Of a DNA stretch of 64,000 nt, positions 38,680-48,640 are shown in pieces; the first letter of the stretch is position 1, and every line of letters starts with the position of its first letter. A program made the translations under genes and the position numbers. This DNA comes from Candidatus Gastranaerophilales bacterium (GTDB lineage Bacteria; Cyanobacteriota; Vampirovibrionia; Gastranaerophilales; Gastranaerophilaceae): contig CALURI010000001.1 of the NCBI GenBank assembly GCA_944323135.1, positions 112,256-176,255 on the forward strand, given 5' to 3'. The notes beneath the pieces are model-generated. The model saw nothing but the letters and a program-made list of their open reading frames with translations, made no database searches and was not told where the DNA came from.

Positions 38680-39853
38680 GTTTTTCCACCATTTCTTTAA
38701 ATTCCTTATATGGTTTCACTCCAATATAAACATCGTTACCGACCATTATACTTGGAGTCCCGTTTATACCGTGTTTATAAGCAAAATCTATATCCTCTCT
38801 TAACTTTTCATTTGTTGCAATACTATTTGCATCCTGTTGAAGCTTTTGGATATCAAAGTCCATTTTCTTAGCCAACTTTAAGATTTCAGCTTCTGTTTGC
38901 GGTTTCTTTTCAAATAGAATGTTATTCATATCCCAAAGTTTGCCTTGTTCTTCTGCTGCAATTGAATATCTAGCATCAACACAAGAGCCGTAATGGAAAG
39001 GAGACTGCAAATACGGATTACATTCTGTATCAAGAGGCAAATTCCGATGTATAATTTGAATCCCTTTCATTTCTTTTGCTAGTTTGTGCATCATTACATT
39101 ATGCACAGGACAAATCGGGCACTGATAATCTGAAAATACATATATCTGAATTGGAGCACCTGCATCACCTAAGATATTCCCTTTAACTGCATATTGATTT
39201 CTCTTATGAGAGAATTCTTTATATTCCATTTGATTTTTAACTTGAGGAGCAAATTTAAAAGTTACACGGCTATATGTTAAAAATCCTACAGCACAAAGCA
39301 TTACAACAACAAATGCAATTAAATATGCTTTGTTTTTTATTGCATCAAGAAAATCCTGAACACTTTGTTTTATGGAATAAATAAATCCGCCGTTTTTAAA
39401 ATCTGTTGCAATACAAGCAATTAAAAGATTTAAACAATAAGTAAAAGCACACAGAACACATAATTTTTTAATATCAAATAAACTTATACAAAGCAACGTC
39501 ATAGAAATTATAAAAGATAACAACCCTAAAGATGCTATATAATCCAAAGGATTTTTAAACACTTCCAAAAATTTCAATAACTTGTAATTCTTTAATTTCG
39601 GAGATGCTATTAATAAAAGAACAAATGAATAGAAGAACAACCCCCAATATGCAAGAGGTATTCCTAAAAATTGAGCCTCAGAAGTTCTTGCAATACCGTC
39701 ACAATCTATAAATTCATTTATTGTACAAAAACTTGATAATGCATAAGGATTAAAATTTGCATTAAAATAAATAATTGCAAGTTTTATTGTCGTAATTATA
39801 CCTATTATAGCAATAACTATTATAGAAATCTTTTTCTTCATCTCTTTTTCCAT
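38660..39853 (-). CDS. VKOR-DsbA fusion, membrane disulfide-forming enzyme
   Basis: About 397 residues from the ATG at 39853 (AGGAGATTACTT upstream); the longer frame from 39910 lacks such a site. Residues 1-190 are a vitamin K epoxide reductase-like domain with five hydrophobic helices, the loop Cys in SSFCTINEFIDCDG and the active CxxC in KKLCVLCAFTYC. A thioredoxin/DsbA domain follows, with the active site in FSDYQCPICPVHN and the cis-Pro loop in GINGTPSIMVG. Such fusions oxidise exported proteins using quinone and are common in Cyanobacteria and relatives. The Cys-rich prepilins in this window are plausible substrates. Confidence 0.9.
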   Translation of the reverse strand: MEKEMKKKISIIVIAIIGIITTIKLAIIYFNANFNPYALSSFCTINEFIDCDGIARTSEAQFLGIPLAYWGLFFYSFVLLLIASPKLKNYKLLKFLEVFKNPLDYIASLGLLSFIISMTLLCISLFDIKKLCVLCAFTYCLNLLIACIATDFKNGGFIYSIKQSVQDFLDAIKNKAYLIAFVVVMLCAVGFLTYSRVTFKFAPQVKNQMEYKEFSHKRNQYAVKGNILGDAGAPIQIYVFSDYQCPICPVHNVMMHKLAKEMKGIQIIHRNLPLDTECNPYLQSPFHYGSCVDARYSIAAEEQGKLWDMNNILFEKKPQTEAEILKLAKKMDFDIQKLQQDANSIATNEKLREDIDFAYKHGINGTPSIMVGNDVYIGVKPYKEFKEMVEKLGAEER

Positions 39854-40065
39854 AAGTAATCTCCTGTTAATATGTAAAATATAATTCAATAATACAATTT
39901 TTAATTTCATAAATCAATAGCACAAAGCAGAAAAAATAAAACCACTCGTTTGGGCAATATTTTATAATACAAATATTTTCCGAAATATTTTAAACTTGAA
40001 TAAATATAATATATATGTTATAATAAAAAATACAAAAGGAAGTTATATATTTTGGAGAGGTTGAT

Positions 40066-40821
40066 TTGAAAAAAAATATTTTTGATTTGTTTGTTGAAAA
40101 AATTCTAAATGTACCGCTATGGATTAAACAAGCAATTTATCTTAAACTTGTAAAAGAAATGCAAGAATATGAATGCGAGGATTTTTTAAGAAATAACCCT
40201 AATGAAACATATTCAACATTTATACCCACTTTGACATTTAAAGGTAAAACAGAATTAATGGAAAGAAAATGCGGTTTAGACAGCAATATGTACAATTTCT
40301 TACAGTGTTGCGCCAATGAATACAGCATGCTTGAAATTTCTATTAATACATTTTTATCAATGGAAGAAGTATCAAAATATTATGAATTATGCCTTGAACA
40401 AAATTTTATTAAAAATCCTGAATCAAAAGAAATTCATGCAATGGCAGGTTTTATTGCAGGAAAATTTAGAATAGGTGAATACTTCAAGCAAAAAGGACAA
40501 CTTTCTGTTGATCAACTGCAACAAGCAATTCTTGCAAACCGAGATGCAGCTGAAAAAGGACAACCTAAGAAATTTGGTGAAATATTGGTTGAACTTGGTT
40601 TTGTTAAAGAAAATGAAATGAAAGCATTATTTGTTTTAAAAGAAGAAGCCAAAAAACGTTTTATTCTTGATTACAATACCGTTCCAAAACCTGAAACAAC
40701 ATTCTCCAATGAAAATCAAAAATATGAAGAAGAAATTGCTAATCTTAAAGATGAAAATACAAAGTTAAAACATAAACTTCTTCAGCTTTTGGAACTGGTC
40801 AAAAGAAATGCCAATCAATAA
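40066..40821 (+). CDS. MshEN-like domain protein (251 aa), function unknown
   Basis: Starts with TTG (GGAGAGG upstream), then MKKNIFDLFVEKILNV. The N-terminal 120 residues are helical and unassigned. Residues 130-195 (IGEYFKQKGQLSVDQLQQAI, KFGEILVELGFVKENEMKAL) resemble the N-terminal MshEN/GSPII-E-N fold of type II secretion and type IV pilus ATPases, a domain that often binds cyclic di-GMP. The end is a coiled-coil. A role in pilus or secretion control is possible, but this is a fold-level guess. It overlaps the asparaginase gene by 14 bp. Confidence 0.65.
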   Translation: MKKNIFDLFVEKILNVPLWIKQAIYLKLVKEMQEYECEDFLRNNPNETYSTFIPTLTFKGKTELMERKCGLDSNMYNFLQCCANEYSMLEISINTFLSMEEVSKYYELCLEQNFIKNPESKEIHAMAGFIAGKFRIGEYFKQKGQLSVDQLQQAILANRDAAEKGQPKKFGEILVELGFVKENEMKALFVLKEEAKKRFILDYNTVPKPETTFSNENQKYEEEIANLKDENTKLKHKLLQLLELVKRNANQ

Positions 40822-41770
40822 CAAAACAAAACCTGAGTTATTAATAAAATGTGAAAGAGATGAACTGGTAGACGAAGAACACTTCGGCTTTATTGTGTTG
40901 TCAAACAAAAATAAAGCTTTTGATTTTACCGGAGAAACTAATAATTATCCGTTTTATTTACGCTCATGTGCAAAGCCTTTGCAAGCAAGTCTTGTTATTG
41001 ATTATGAGATGGATAAATTTTACGATATGACAGATGAAGAAATTGCCATCTGTTGTGCTTCTCATACAGGAGAAGAAATCCATGTTAACACGGCACGAAA
41101 ACTTTTAAATAAAATCGGGCTTGATGAAAGTTATTTAAAATGCGGCTTACACAAACCATTGTCAAAAACCGAACAATCAAAAATGCTTTTAAACAGTACT
41201 CCTGTCAATATTCTTCATAATAACTGCTCTGGCAAACACATTATGATGCTTGGTTTATGTAAAATGAAAAACTGGGATATTGAAACGTATTATTTACCGG
41301 AACATCCGCTTCAAAAAGCTATTAAAACCAAAATATACGATTTATGCAAGGTCCAAAAAAATTATCCGGTAACCACTGACGGATGCGGAGTGCCTATTGT
41401 ATCAATGCCTTTAACAAATATGCTCCAAGGATATTTAAACTTATTTACAAATCCAAAATATGAAAGAATTAAAAATGCATTTTTAAAACATCCTTACATA
41501 ATAGGCGGCGAAGACAGGACCGATACAAAAATAATCGAACACTCTGATGGAATAATTGCCAAAGTAGGTGCCGGCGGTCTTTGTGTAGTCGTAAATAGCA
41601 AAACTGAGGAAGCATTCGTTGTAAAAATTTCAGACTGCGATATGAAAGCTCGTGAACTCGTCGTAATACAAGTTTTAAAAAATCTTCATTGGGCAGATAT
41701 TGAAATTGACACAGATGTAAAAACGATTAATGGTAAAATTGTCGGAAAAATTAAAATATTATCAAAATAA
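40808..41770 (+). CDS. L-asparaginase, Rhizobium-type (class 3)
   Basis: A 320-residue member of the asparaginase II/ReAV family, which is unrelated to classical E. coli AnsB. Signatures visible: YLRSCAKPLQASLV with the Ser-Cys-x-Lys catalytic tetrad, CASHTGEEIHV, HNNCSGKHIMMLG, TTDGCGVPIVSM and AKVGAGGLCVVV. The reaction would be asparagine to aspartate and ammonia. It starts inside the end of the preceding gene, so the two are co-translated. The stop is 22 nt from the convergent prepilin P5 stop. Confidence 0.88.
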   Translation: MPINNKTKPELLIKCERDELVDEEHFGFIVLSNKNKAFDFTGETNNYPFYLRSCAKPLQASLVIDYEMDKFYDMTDEEIAICCASHTGEEIHVNTARKLLNKIGLDESYLKCGLHKPLSKTEQSKMLLNSTPVNILHNNCSGKHIMMLGLCKMKNWDIETYYLPEHPLQKAIKTKIYDLCKVQKNYPVTTDGCGVPIVSMPLTNMLQGYLNLFTNPKYERIKNAFLKHPYIIGGEDRTDTKIIEHSDGIIAKVGAGGLCVVVNSKTEEAFVVKISDCDMKARELVVIQVLKNLHWADIEIDTDVKTINGKIVGKIKILSK

Positions 41771-41792
41771 TACAAAACGAAAATTTTATTTC

Positions 41793-42523
41793 CTACCACG
41801 GATAATCATCTAATATTTTCCAACCGTCAGACATTATTTTTGATGCGCAGACTCTTGAAGTTTCTGCACTTGCTCCATATATATTTATACTATCTTTCGT
41901 GCAAAGATTTTTATCATAAATTGAATAGCCTGTAACAACCCCGCGTGAAGTATCTATCTGAAAATGAAAAACATCTCGGCCAATAATATTAGGCATTTTA
42001 GGGCCATTTAAATCTACAACCAACAATTGCAATGCAACATTATTAAATCCATACGGTCTTATTGAAGCATAAGTACCATCACCGTAAATAAAACCAGGAA
42101 CATTACTAAATAATCCGTAATAAGAGTAATTATGCCTGTCTACAAGAGAAGCAAAACCATTAATATCATATCCGCATTCACTCATATTTTCACAAATTTT
42201 TATTACTTTTAAATAAGGTTTCCAATATGTATTAAAATATGCAAGATTATCTTCATAAGAGCTGCCTTGAACAGTTACATTCCACTCAGATGCATCCCCA
42301 TTATCTTGTTGCGAACTAACAAGAGCTTGCGAAAATGTTGAATATGCCTTTTGCAGCTGAGATACAATTTGTTTTTTTTGATAATTTTGAATTAAAGAAG
42401 GTAAAGTTAAAGCTGCAACAACTCCAATAATACCTAAAGTTATTAAAACCTCTGCAAGTGTAAAACCTTTATAGGAGCCTAGACTTGCCCCCCCCCCGAT
42501 TTAAAGTTTATTAATAAATCCAT
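41793..42523 (-). CDS. Prepilin-like protein P5, interrupted by a G10 tract
   Basis: From the ATG at 42523 (GGAGGGAG upstream) ten G leads quickly to a TAG. Eleven gives a 243-residue chain with the leader MDLLINFKSGGGASLGSYKG and FTLAEVLITLGIIGVVAA, almost identical in layout to P3. The ectodomain has LVVDLNGPKMPNIIGRDVFHF and ends with CASKIMSDGWKILDDYPW, like the P1 tail. As given, only an internal fragment would start at the ATG near 42185, without any signal. It is convergent with the asparaginase and separated from rpsA by a terminator. Confidence 0.7.
42488..42497 (-). repeat. G10 homopolymer in prepilin P5
   Basis: Ten C on the plus strand; in the coding sense AATCG(10)CAAGTCTAGGCTCCTATAAAGG. 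Eleven G restores the frame to Gly-Gly-Gly-Ala-Ser-Leu-Gly-Ser-Tyr-Lys-Gly. Confidence 0.9.
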
Positions 42524-42563
42524 ATTGCTCCCTCCAATTCATACTCTCTTTATACATCATAAC

Positions 42564-42599
42564 AAAAAGCAACAAACTTTTCAAGCTTGTTGCTTTTTT
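42564..42599 (-). terminator. Terminator downstream of rpsA
   Basis: AAAAAGCAACAA, an 11-12 nt loop, TTGTTGCTTTTT. It lies between the rpsA stop and the prepilin P5 start. Confidence 0.85.
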
Positions 42600-42621
42600 A
42601 TAACTGAATTTTACTGATTAA

Positions 42622-43698
42622 TTATTCAGCATCTTTTTTAATATCTTTAATGCTCAATGCAATTCTGTGTTCTTGCGGTGTGAATTTCTTAATTAAAACT
42701 TCAACACTATCGCCTACTTTAAATGCATTAAACGGATTTACATTTTCTTCAGCCATTTCTGAAACTGGCAACAATGCTTCAACACCCGGGAAAATATTAA
42801 TAAATGCACCAAAACCTGTTACTTTGTTTACAGTTCCGGTAATTATCTGACCTTCTTCAAATTGACCTTCAATTTGCTGCCAAGGATCTTCACCCATTCT
42901 CTTTAAAGATAAAGAAATTCTCTTTAATTCATTATCTATTTTAATAATTTTAACTTCAATAGTTTCACCAAGAGAAATTACATCTGAAGGATGTTTAATT
43001 CTTGACCAAGAAATTTCTGAAATCGGAAGAAGTCCGTCAATACCATTAATGTCAACAAATGCACCAAAATCAGCAATTCTTACAACTTCACCTTTTACAA
43101 CTTGACCTTCTTCAAGTTCTGATAAAATATTATCAACAACTTGGTCTCTTTGTTCTGCTACTGCTAATCTTTGAGATAAGATAAGTTTGTTTTTCTTTGG
43201 ATCAGCTTCCAAAACTTTAACTTCTATTTTTGTATCAATTAAACCGTCAAAAGGAGTACCTGTTCTTAATTGAGATGATGGGATAAATCCTTTTAAATCT
43301 GCTACATCAACCAAAACACCGCCTTTTACAATAGAAACAACTTTTGCAAGAATAGTGTCTCCCTGAACTTTTGCATCATTAAGCTGAGCCCAAGCCTGAG
43401 CATAAGCAAGTCTTTTTAATGAAAGAAGCATACCTTCTTCATCGTTTTCTTCTTTTAAAACATAAAATTCTCTTTCATCACCAATTTCAAGATTATCTAA
43501 TCCTTCAGAAGATGAAATTTCTTTTAATGGTAAAAAAGCTTCAGTTTTTCCGCCTTTAACACTAATTAAGTACCCGTCACTTTCTTTTTTCATAACTGTA
43601 CCTTCTACAATGTCAGCTACAGAATATGATTTTACGAAAGATTCTTCCAATAATCTTTCAAATTCATCTAAATTTGTTTTTTCTAATGTTGTTGTCAT
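42622..43698 (-). CDS. rpsA: 30S ribosomal protein S1 (four S1 domains)
   Basis: A 358-residue protein with four S1 RNA-binding domains: VADIVEGTVMKKESDGYLIS, GDTILAKVVSIVKGGVLVDV, GQVVKGEVVRIADFGAFVDI and GQIITGTVNKVTGFGAFINI. The short four-domain form is normal outside Proteobacteria. It brings mRNA to the 30S subunit. It follows ispH on the same strand after 37 nt; ispH-rpsA linkage (sometimes fusion) is recurrent in Gram-positive lineages and relatives. It ends in the terminator shared with P5. Confidence 0.93.
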   Translation of the reverse strand: MTTTLEKTNLDEFERLLEESFVKSYSVADIVEGTVMKKESDGYLISVKGGKTEAFLPLKEISSSEGLDNLEIGDEREFYVLKEENDEEGMLLSLKRLAYAQAWAQLNDAKVQGDTILAKVVSIVKGGVLVDVADLKGFIPSSQLRTGTPFDGLIDTKIEVKVLEADPKKNKLILSQRLAVAEQRDQVVDNILSELEEGQVVKGEVVRIADFGAFVDINGIDGLLPISEISWSRIKHPSDVISLGETIEVKIIKIDNELKRISLSLKRMGEDPWQQIEGQFEEGQIITGTVNKVTGFGAFINIFPGVEALLPVSEMAEENVNPFNAFKVGDSVEVLIKKFTPQEHRIALSIKDIKKDAE

Positions 43699-43735
43699 TA
43701 TTTTATTTTTCCTTTCTTTAATTTTTTTATAATTT

Positions 43736-44614
43736 TTATAATAATTTCAATTTATTTATTACTTTTTCAATAATATCCTGAGGAGTTGATGCCCCTGCTG
43801 TAATCGAAATTTTTCTCGCAGTTTCAATTAATTCTTTATACAAATCCAATTCATCAGCATTTTCAATATGAATTGTTTTTGTAATATCTTTTAAAATTTC
43901 TGCTAAGTGAGTTGTATTAGCACTCTTTTTAGAACCTACAACTATCACTAAATCACTTTCATTTGCAAGTTCTCTGGCCTCTTTTTGTCGCATAGCTGTA
44001 CTTTGACAAATCGTATTTGCAATATGAATTTCTTTAGCTATTGATGTTAAATATTCTACGATTGAATTCAGAGTCAGCAATCTCTGAGTTGTTTGAACAA
44101 CAACCCCGACACGTTTATGAGATTTTATCTGAGCTTCATATTCTTTTAACTGTTCGACTGATGCCGCTACAACTACATTTTCGCTCCATAATTCCGCATT
44201 TGCCCTTATTGCAATAACTTCAGGATGCTCTGATTTACCGACAATTACAACAAAATACCCGTCTTTTGCAAGCTCAACAGCCTTTTGCTGAACTTTTTTA
44301 ACATCCGGACAAGTCAAATCAACAGGTTCAAATCCTGCTTGTTTAATTTTTTCTATTACTTGAGGGCTTTCGCCATGGCTTCTGATAACACAAATTCCAT
44401 CACCGTGTTCAGGGATTTCTGTTAATGTTTTTATTCCTAATTTTTCAAGAGCATGGATAACATGATTGTTATGAATAAGTTCACCAAGAACAAATACATT
44501 TTTATCAGGGTTTTCAGCCTTTAATTTTTTAACAGTTTCAACGGCTCGTTTTACGCCGTAACAAAAACCGGCATATTTGGCTAATTTAATTTCTTTCGCT
44601 ATTTTTTCGGGCAA
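43736..44614 (-). CDS. ispH: 4-hydroxy-3-methylbut-2-enyl diphosphate reductase
   Basis: Last enzyme of the MEP isoprenoid pathway; makes IPP and DMAPP. The three iron-sulfur Cys ligands lie in KYAGFCYGVKRAVE, PVDLTCPDVKKVQ and ANTICQSTAMRQ. ELIHNNHVIHAL and VIRSHGESP supply substrate-binding His. The 292-residue length is usual. The presence of IspH indicates MEP rather than mevalonate synthesis. Co-directional with rpsA. Confidence 0.95.
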   Translation of the reverse strand: MPEKIAKEIKLAKYAGFCYGVKRAVETVKKLKAENPDKNVFVLGELIHNNHVIHALEKLGIKTLTEIPEHGDGICVIRSHGESPQVIEKIKQAGFEPVDLTCPDVKKVQQKAVELAKDGYFVVIVGKSEHPEVIAIRANAELWSENVVVAASVEQLKEYEAQIKSHKRVGVVVQTTQRLLTLNSIVEYLTSIAKEIHIANTICQSTAMRQKEARELANESDLVIVVGSKKSANTTHLAEILKDITKTIHIENADELDLYKELIETARKISITAGASTPQDIIEKVINKLKLL

Positions 44615-44703
44615 TTTAAAATTGTCTTCTTTCTATTGAACTTGCGACATTTAATTTGTCACTGTAAAATTATTAAAATATAAAAATATGAAAAAATCAA
44701 GCA

Positions 44704-44733
44704 GAAAAAAGCCTCTTTTAAAGAGGCTTTTGT
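44704..44733 (-). terminator. Terminator downstream of the 897-aa protein gene
   Basis: AAAAAAGCCTCTTT/AAAGAGGCTTTTG hairpin between the 897-aa gene stop and the ispH start, both on the minus strand. Confidence 0.75.
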
Positions 44734-44761
44734 TTTTCACAAACTACATATTCAACCTGTT

Positions 44762-47455
44762 TTACGTAAGGATATTACCAAATTTATCTCTTTTATAAAT
44801 TTCTTTAGTATCAAAATCTTGCGGAGTTGTAGAATATGCTTTATTTTTTATTTCACGATTACCATCATCGTATTCAATATCATATTTTGCAGCTATATTT
44901 TGATATCCTATATCTGATATTGCAAGAAAACTAACAACTCCTTTGATTTTATTATTAACATCTTCAGGCAAACCCATTGACAATAATTGATCAGCTCTGT
45001 CTTTATCTTTAATAATCGCATTAAATAAAGTAGAATCTGTTCTTGCAATAAGCGTATAAACTGTCTTTTTTTGAGAATCAGGCATAGAAGCAAGTAATTT
45101 AATCTTCTTTTCAACCGGAAGTTTTTTAAAGAAATTTGTAAAATACTCCCTTCTTTCTGATACCGAAAGGGTGGAAAGTTCACTATCAGATAAAATTTGT
45201 CCGCTTGCAATTTTTTCTTTTATTGCCTTTGTTTGAGAATCGACATTATCTCCTACTAATGCTGATACTAATTTATCATCACTTTGAAACGCTTTTTCTG
45301 TTGCATAAGCTTCAATGACCTCAGCTATTTCTGTTTTAACGCAATCCGGTGCATATTTAACACTTTCAACAGCACTTTCAATTGCTTTTTCGTTCCCTGA
45401 TGCTAATACTGTTTCAAAAGCTTGTTTTTGGACTGTCGGATCATAATCTTTAATATTACCTGCAGCATGTTCCTGAACTTCTGAATACTTAGACTGCATA
45501 ATATCATTATGCATATCTAATTGTACATTACCATCTTTAACTTTCGTAATATTATCAGCCAAAATATTTAACTGGCTTATAGCTTCATCTTTTGAAAAGT
45601 CATCTTGTTCAAAACGAACCCTTAACATGTGAGAAGCTGATGCAATATTATCCTTATGATATCGAGTAATCGTACCATTTTTGTTCATTGCTTTAGCAAC
45701 TTCTTTATCTTGACTATATTGATCTGTTAATGAAAGTTGAATATCTTTATGTGATTCATCTAACCTTTGACCTGCAATTTTACGGACTTCAAGTGTAGAT
45801 AAATTATTTGTATCTTCTAATGCTTCTTTTTGAATTTTAACACCTTCTATGGTACTAGTATCAATATTATAAGCTCTATCAACCTGTGCTTTTTCTATTT
45901 CTTCAGATTTTGAAGCTGCATATACTGCAGAAACATTCCTGAATTTATCATCAGATAAATTTTTCATTGTTGCCCTTGCTAACATTTCAGCACGCTTAGG
46001 ATCTTCATTTAACATGTTTTCATGAGTATTTGATAAATTAATTAATCCAGCTTTATTGTACTTATTTGCATGCATTGCATTTAATTCTGCAAGACCAACT
46101 TCTGAGCTTGTAGCTAAAATTGATTGGGTTTTATCATCAGAATTTTCTACAGCATCTTCATGAACATCTGTAATCAATTCTGCATTGCTATTATTGTTCA
46201 TTAATTCAATTGTTAATTCGTTAATTAATTTAGCTTTTTCTTCAGAAGAAAGATTTTCTGATTTTTTGTTTATGTAAGCTTTTACAACAAATGCCTTATC
46301 TTCATTATTAACAGCTGTCTTAAAATCCTCACCAAACTCTGACTTCATCAATTCATCAAGACGACCAAAATTAACTTGTTCATTTGGATGTGATGATCTA
46401 TATTTTACTGCCTGTAAGAAAGCTTGCCCTTCTTCTGTATTAACTAATTTAGTAATACGATTATACACATTTTGTTCAGTTTCATCCAACTGAATACCTT
46501 TATTTACTTTGTCTTGCAAATACTTCATTTGCACTTCAAGTCTTGTTGTATCACTAAGAAGCCCATTTTTATCGAACCTTTCAGCAATTTCATCTTCTGC
46601 TAAATTATAACTATCAATATCAGTAATAGAAGTATCACCTTTATCTTTACAAGCTTTAAGTACAGCCTTTGATAAAACATACTGATTTTCAATATAGGCT
46701 TTTTGTGTATTTGATAAATTTTCCTCATCCTGACTAAACAAGTAATCATGAATTGATGTAGCTATATATCTACTGTCTTGTTTATCAAAAACATCTATAT
46801 TTTGTTCAAGATAGTTAGCAGTTTGAAGCTTTGTCATTTTGTTATCAAAATAATTATTAATAGATTTTTCATCATACAAATTTTTTGAATTATCTTTGAT
46901 TAATTTGTCTAACTCATTTTTAACAAGCTTATTTCTTTCTGCTTCAGATAATGAATTCCAATCTTCAATAGATTTTGTTGTATTGTCTTCTTGATATAAA
47001 AATTTATTTTTAGCAACTTCTAACGCATAAACATTTACTTTCTCTTTCATTGAATAATTCGAAAATTCTTTATGATTAAATAATGTTGTTTCAGTATTTT
47101 CTGTATTATTAATATTTTCTACATTTTGAGTATCATCAGAAGAAAGTGTATTATTTTGCGTAGCATTTACATCAACATCTACTCCATTGTTTAAATTTGG
47201 AATAGTAGCATTATTTTTAACAATCTCTGCTTGTTTCGCAGGGTCAAAACTATAAAAATCCGGATATAATTCTAATAAACCATTAAGCTGTTCTTTTTTT
47301 ATCTGCAATCGCTGACATAGCTGATTAATGAATTCTTCATTTTTTTGAAAAACACTAACATTTTCAGAAGAAGAACTCAAATTAGTATGAATACTACTTT
47401 GAGAATCTTTGGAATTTATCCTATTTATATTGTTAGCATCTATATTTAAACTCAT
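44762..47455 (-). CDS. Unrecognised large helical protein (897 aa)
   Basis: No known family. There is no signal peptide or transmembrane helix. The first 120 residues are Ser/Asn-rich and disordered (NINRINSKDSQSSIHTNLSS). The remainder is dominated by Lys/Glu/Asn-rich amphipathic helices of 25-40 residues, with recurring patterns such as SEEKAKLINELTIELMNNN, SEAERNKLVKNELDKL and SLSERREYFTNFF-like segments (SVSERREYFTNFFKKLPVEK). This suggests an alpha-solenoid or a long repetitive scaffold. It is followed on the same strand by a terminator. Possibly a secreted effector or structural protein; I cannot decide. Confidence 0.6.
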   Translation of the reverse strand: MSLNIDANNINRINSKDSQSSIHTNLSSSSENVSVFQKNEEFINQLCQRLQIKKEQLNGLLELYPDFYSFDPAKQAEIVKNNATIPNLNNGVDVDVNATQNNTLSSDDTQNVENINNTENTETTLFNHKEFSNYSMKEKVNVYALEVAKNKFLYQEDNTTKSIEDWNSLSEAERNKLVKNELDKLIKDNSKNLYDEKSINNYFDNKMTKLQTANYLEQNIDVFDKQDSRYIATSIHDYLFSQDEENLSNTQKAYIENQYVLSKAVLKACKDKGDTSITDIDSYNLAEDEIAERFDKNGLLSDTTRLEVQMKYLQDKVNKGIQLDETEQNVYNRITKLVNTEEGQAFLQAVKYRSSHPNEQVNFGRLDELMKSEFGEDFKTAVNNEDKAFVVKAYINKKSENLSSEEKAKLINELTIELMNNNSNAELITDVHEDAVENSDDKTQSILATSSEVGLAELNAMHANKYNKAGLINLSNTHENMLNEDPKRAEMLARATMKNLSDDKFRNVSAVYAASKSEEIEKAQVDRAYNIDTSTIEGVKIQKEALEDTNNLSTLEVRKIAGQRLDESHKDIQLSLTDQYSQDKEVAKAMNKNGTITRYHKDNIASASHMLRVRFEQDDFSKDEAISQLNILADNITKVKDGNVQLDMHNDIMQSKYSEVQEHAAGNIKDYDPTVQKQAFETVLASGNEKAIESAVESVKYAPDCVKTEIAEVIEAYATEKAFQSDDKLVSALVGDNVDSQTKAIKEKIASGQILSDSELSTLSVSERREYFTNFFKKLPVEKKIKLLASMPDSQKKTVYTLIARTDSTLFNAIIKDKDRADQLLSMGLPEDVNNKIKGVVSFLAISDIGYQNIAAKYDIEYDDGNREIKNKAYSTTPQDFDTKEIYKRDKFGNILT

Positions 47456-47548
47456 GTTAAGCTCTCAATTTTAGTTACTATAAACATGTAAAAACATGTG
47501 AATTAATTATATTTCACGAAGTTTTTAACATGTTACAAATCTTTACAT

Positions 47549-48640
47549 CTAATAATTTTCTTCCGGTACAACCGGCATTATAGCGCCAACATTTGGAGTA
47601 ATAAGATAATTCACATCGACAGAACTTCCTATAATACTATATTTAAACTTTTCTGGTTCTTTCACTTTCATATCAGCTAAACCATAAACCAAACCAGGTT
47701 CTTCAATATAATATGATTTTTGATTACCATCTACTAAGTTTATAATACCGGTATTAAAATAACTTGGCTCTTCTGAATATGGTTCAAATATATGTTTATT
47801 AGCGAACAACTGGAATATTCTTAATTCAGGATACCCATTTTTTTGATATGTAATTTGATCTATTTTTTCATCACTTCCGCTTACTGAATAGTATCGCAAT
47901 ATGCCTACTTTTTGTCCATTTTTCACTACATCTTCTGCACCAACTAATTTCGCATTAATTTTACATGGAACAGCATTTTTTAAAACATTACTTGCAGAAA
48001 TATTTTGAAAATATCCATCCTGATCTGGTTTTATTTTTCTATTATTAACCACTTTTTTTATAGCTTTATTATTTCTTGGATCTGTAATAAGACCTTCCAT
48101 ATAATTTAACAAATCAATTTGATTATACATAAAAGGTGTAGAATCCATTCCTGAATCAACCAACACATCTTTTAAGGCAAAAGATGTACCATTGCTGCCA
48201 TCATCAGAAATTACCTGATAATTATAAACAGAAAGATTCTTTACATCACTGGAAACAGTTTTGTTTAATAAATCATTATATCGCGACATTTGAACTTTTT
48301 CAAATGTCGCATCATTTCCGTCAGTACTAATTAAATTTATTTTATAATTCCCATACTTTTTGGAAACAAAATCCTTAGATTCTATTATGACCCCATCGTC
48401 TTCTGCTACACCATTTACATCATTTACATATTCTATTTTATTATCAATATCAAAGTTATTATTATTTGTTTTAGCATCCATAATATTTAATGGTAATAAC
48501 GTAATTGCAGCAGCTAAAGGTACTGCAAGGCGATGCGGTACTATTGTATTTGAACTTTCACTATTTTTTCTTCTTTCACCAAAATTTATGTGATTATAAC
48601 CATTTGCAAAACTTGCAGCTGATACCGGTCTAATTGTCAT
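47549..48640 (-). CDS. Unrecognised 363-aa protein with short hydrophobic N-terminal segment
   Basis: No family recognised. It begins MTIRPVSAASFANGYNHINF, followed by a weak hydrophobic segment (RLAVPLAAAITLLPLNIMDA, about residues 37-56). The rest is beta-rich and Asn/Asp-rich, with no Cys apart from one. The N-terminal HINFGERRK recalls the KKINFEGYK of the GH13-like protein. It lies upstream of the 897-aa gene on the same strand with 93 nt between. A secreted or surface-associated role is a guess. Confidence 0.55.
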   Translation of the reverse strand: MTIRPVSAASFANGYNHINFGERRKNSESSNTIVPHRLAVPLAAAITLLPLNIMDAKTNNNNFDIDNKIEYVNDVNGVAEDDGVIIESKDFVSKKYGNYKINLISTDGNDATFEKVQMSRYNDLLNKTVSSDVKNLSVYNYQVISDDGSNGTSFALKDVLVDSGMDSTPFMYNQIDLLNYMEGLITDPRNNKAIKKVVNNRKIKPDQDGYFQNISASNVLKNAVPCKINAKLVGAEDVVKNGQKVGILRYYSVSGSDEKIDQITYQKNGYPELRIFQLFANKHIFEPYSEEPSYFNTGIINLVDGNQKSYYIEEPGLVYGLADMKVKEPEKFKYSIIGSSVDVNYLITPNVGAIMPVVPEENY

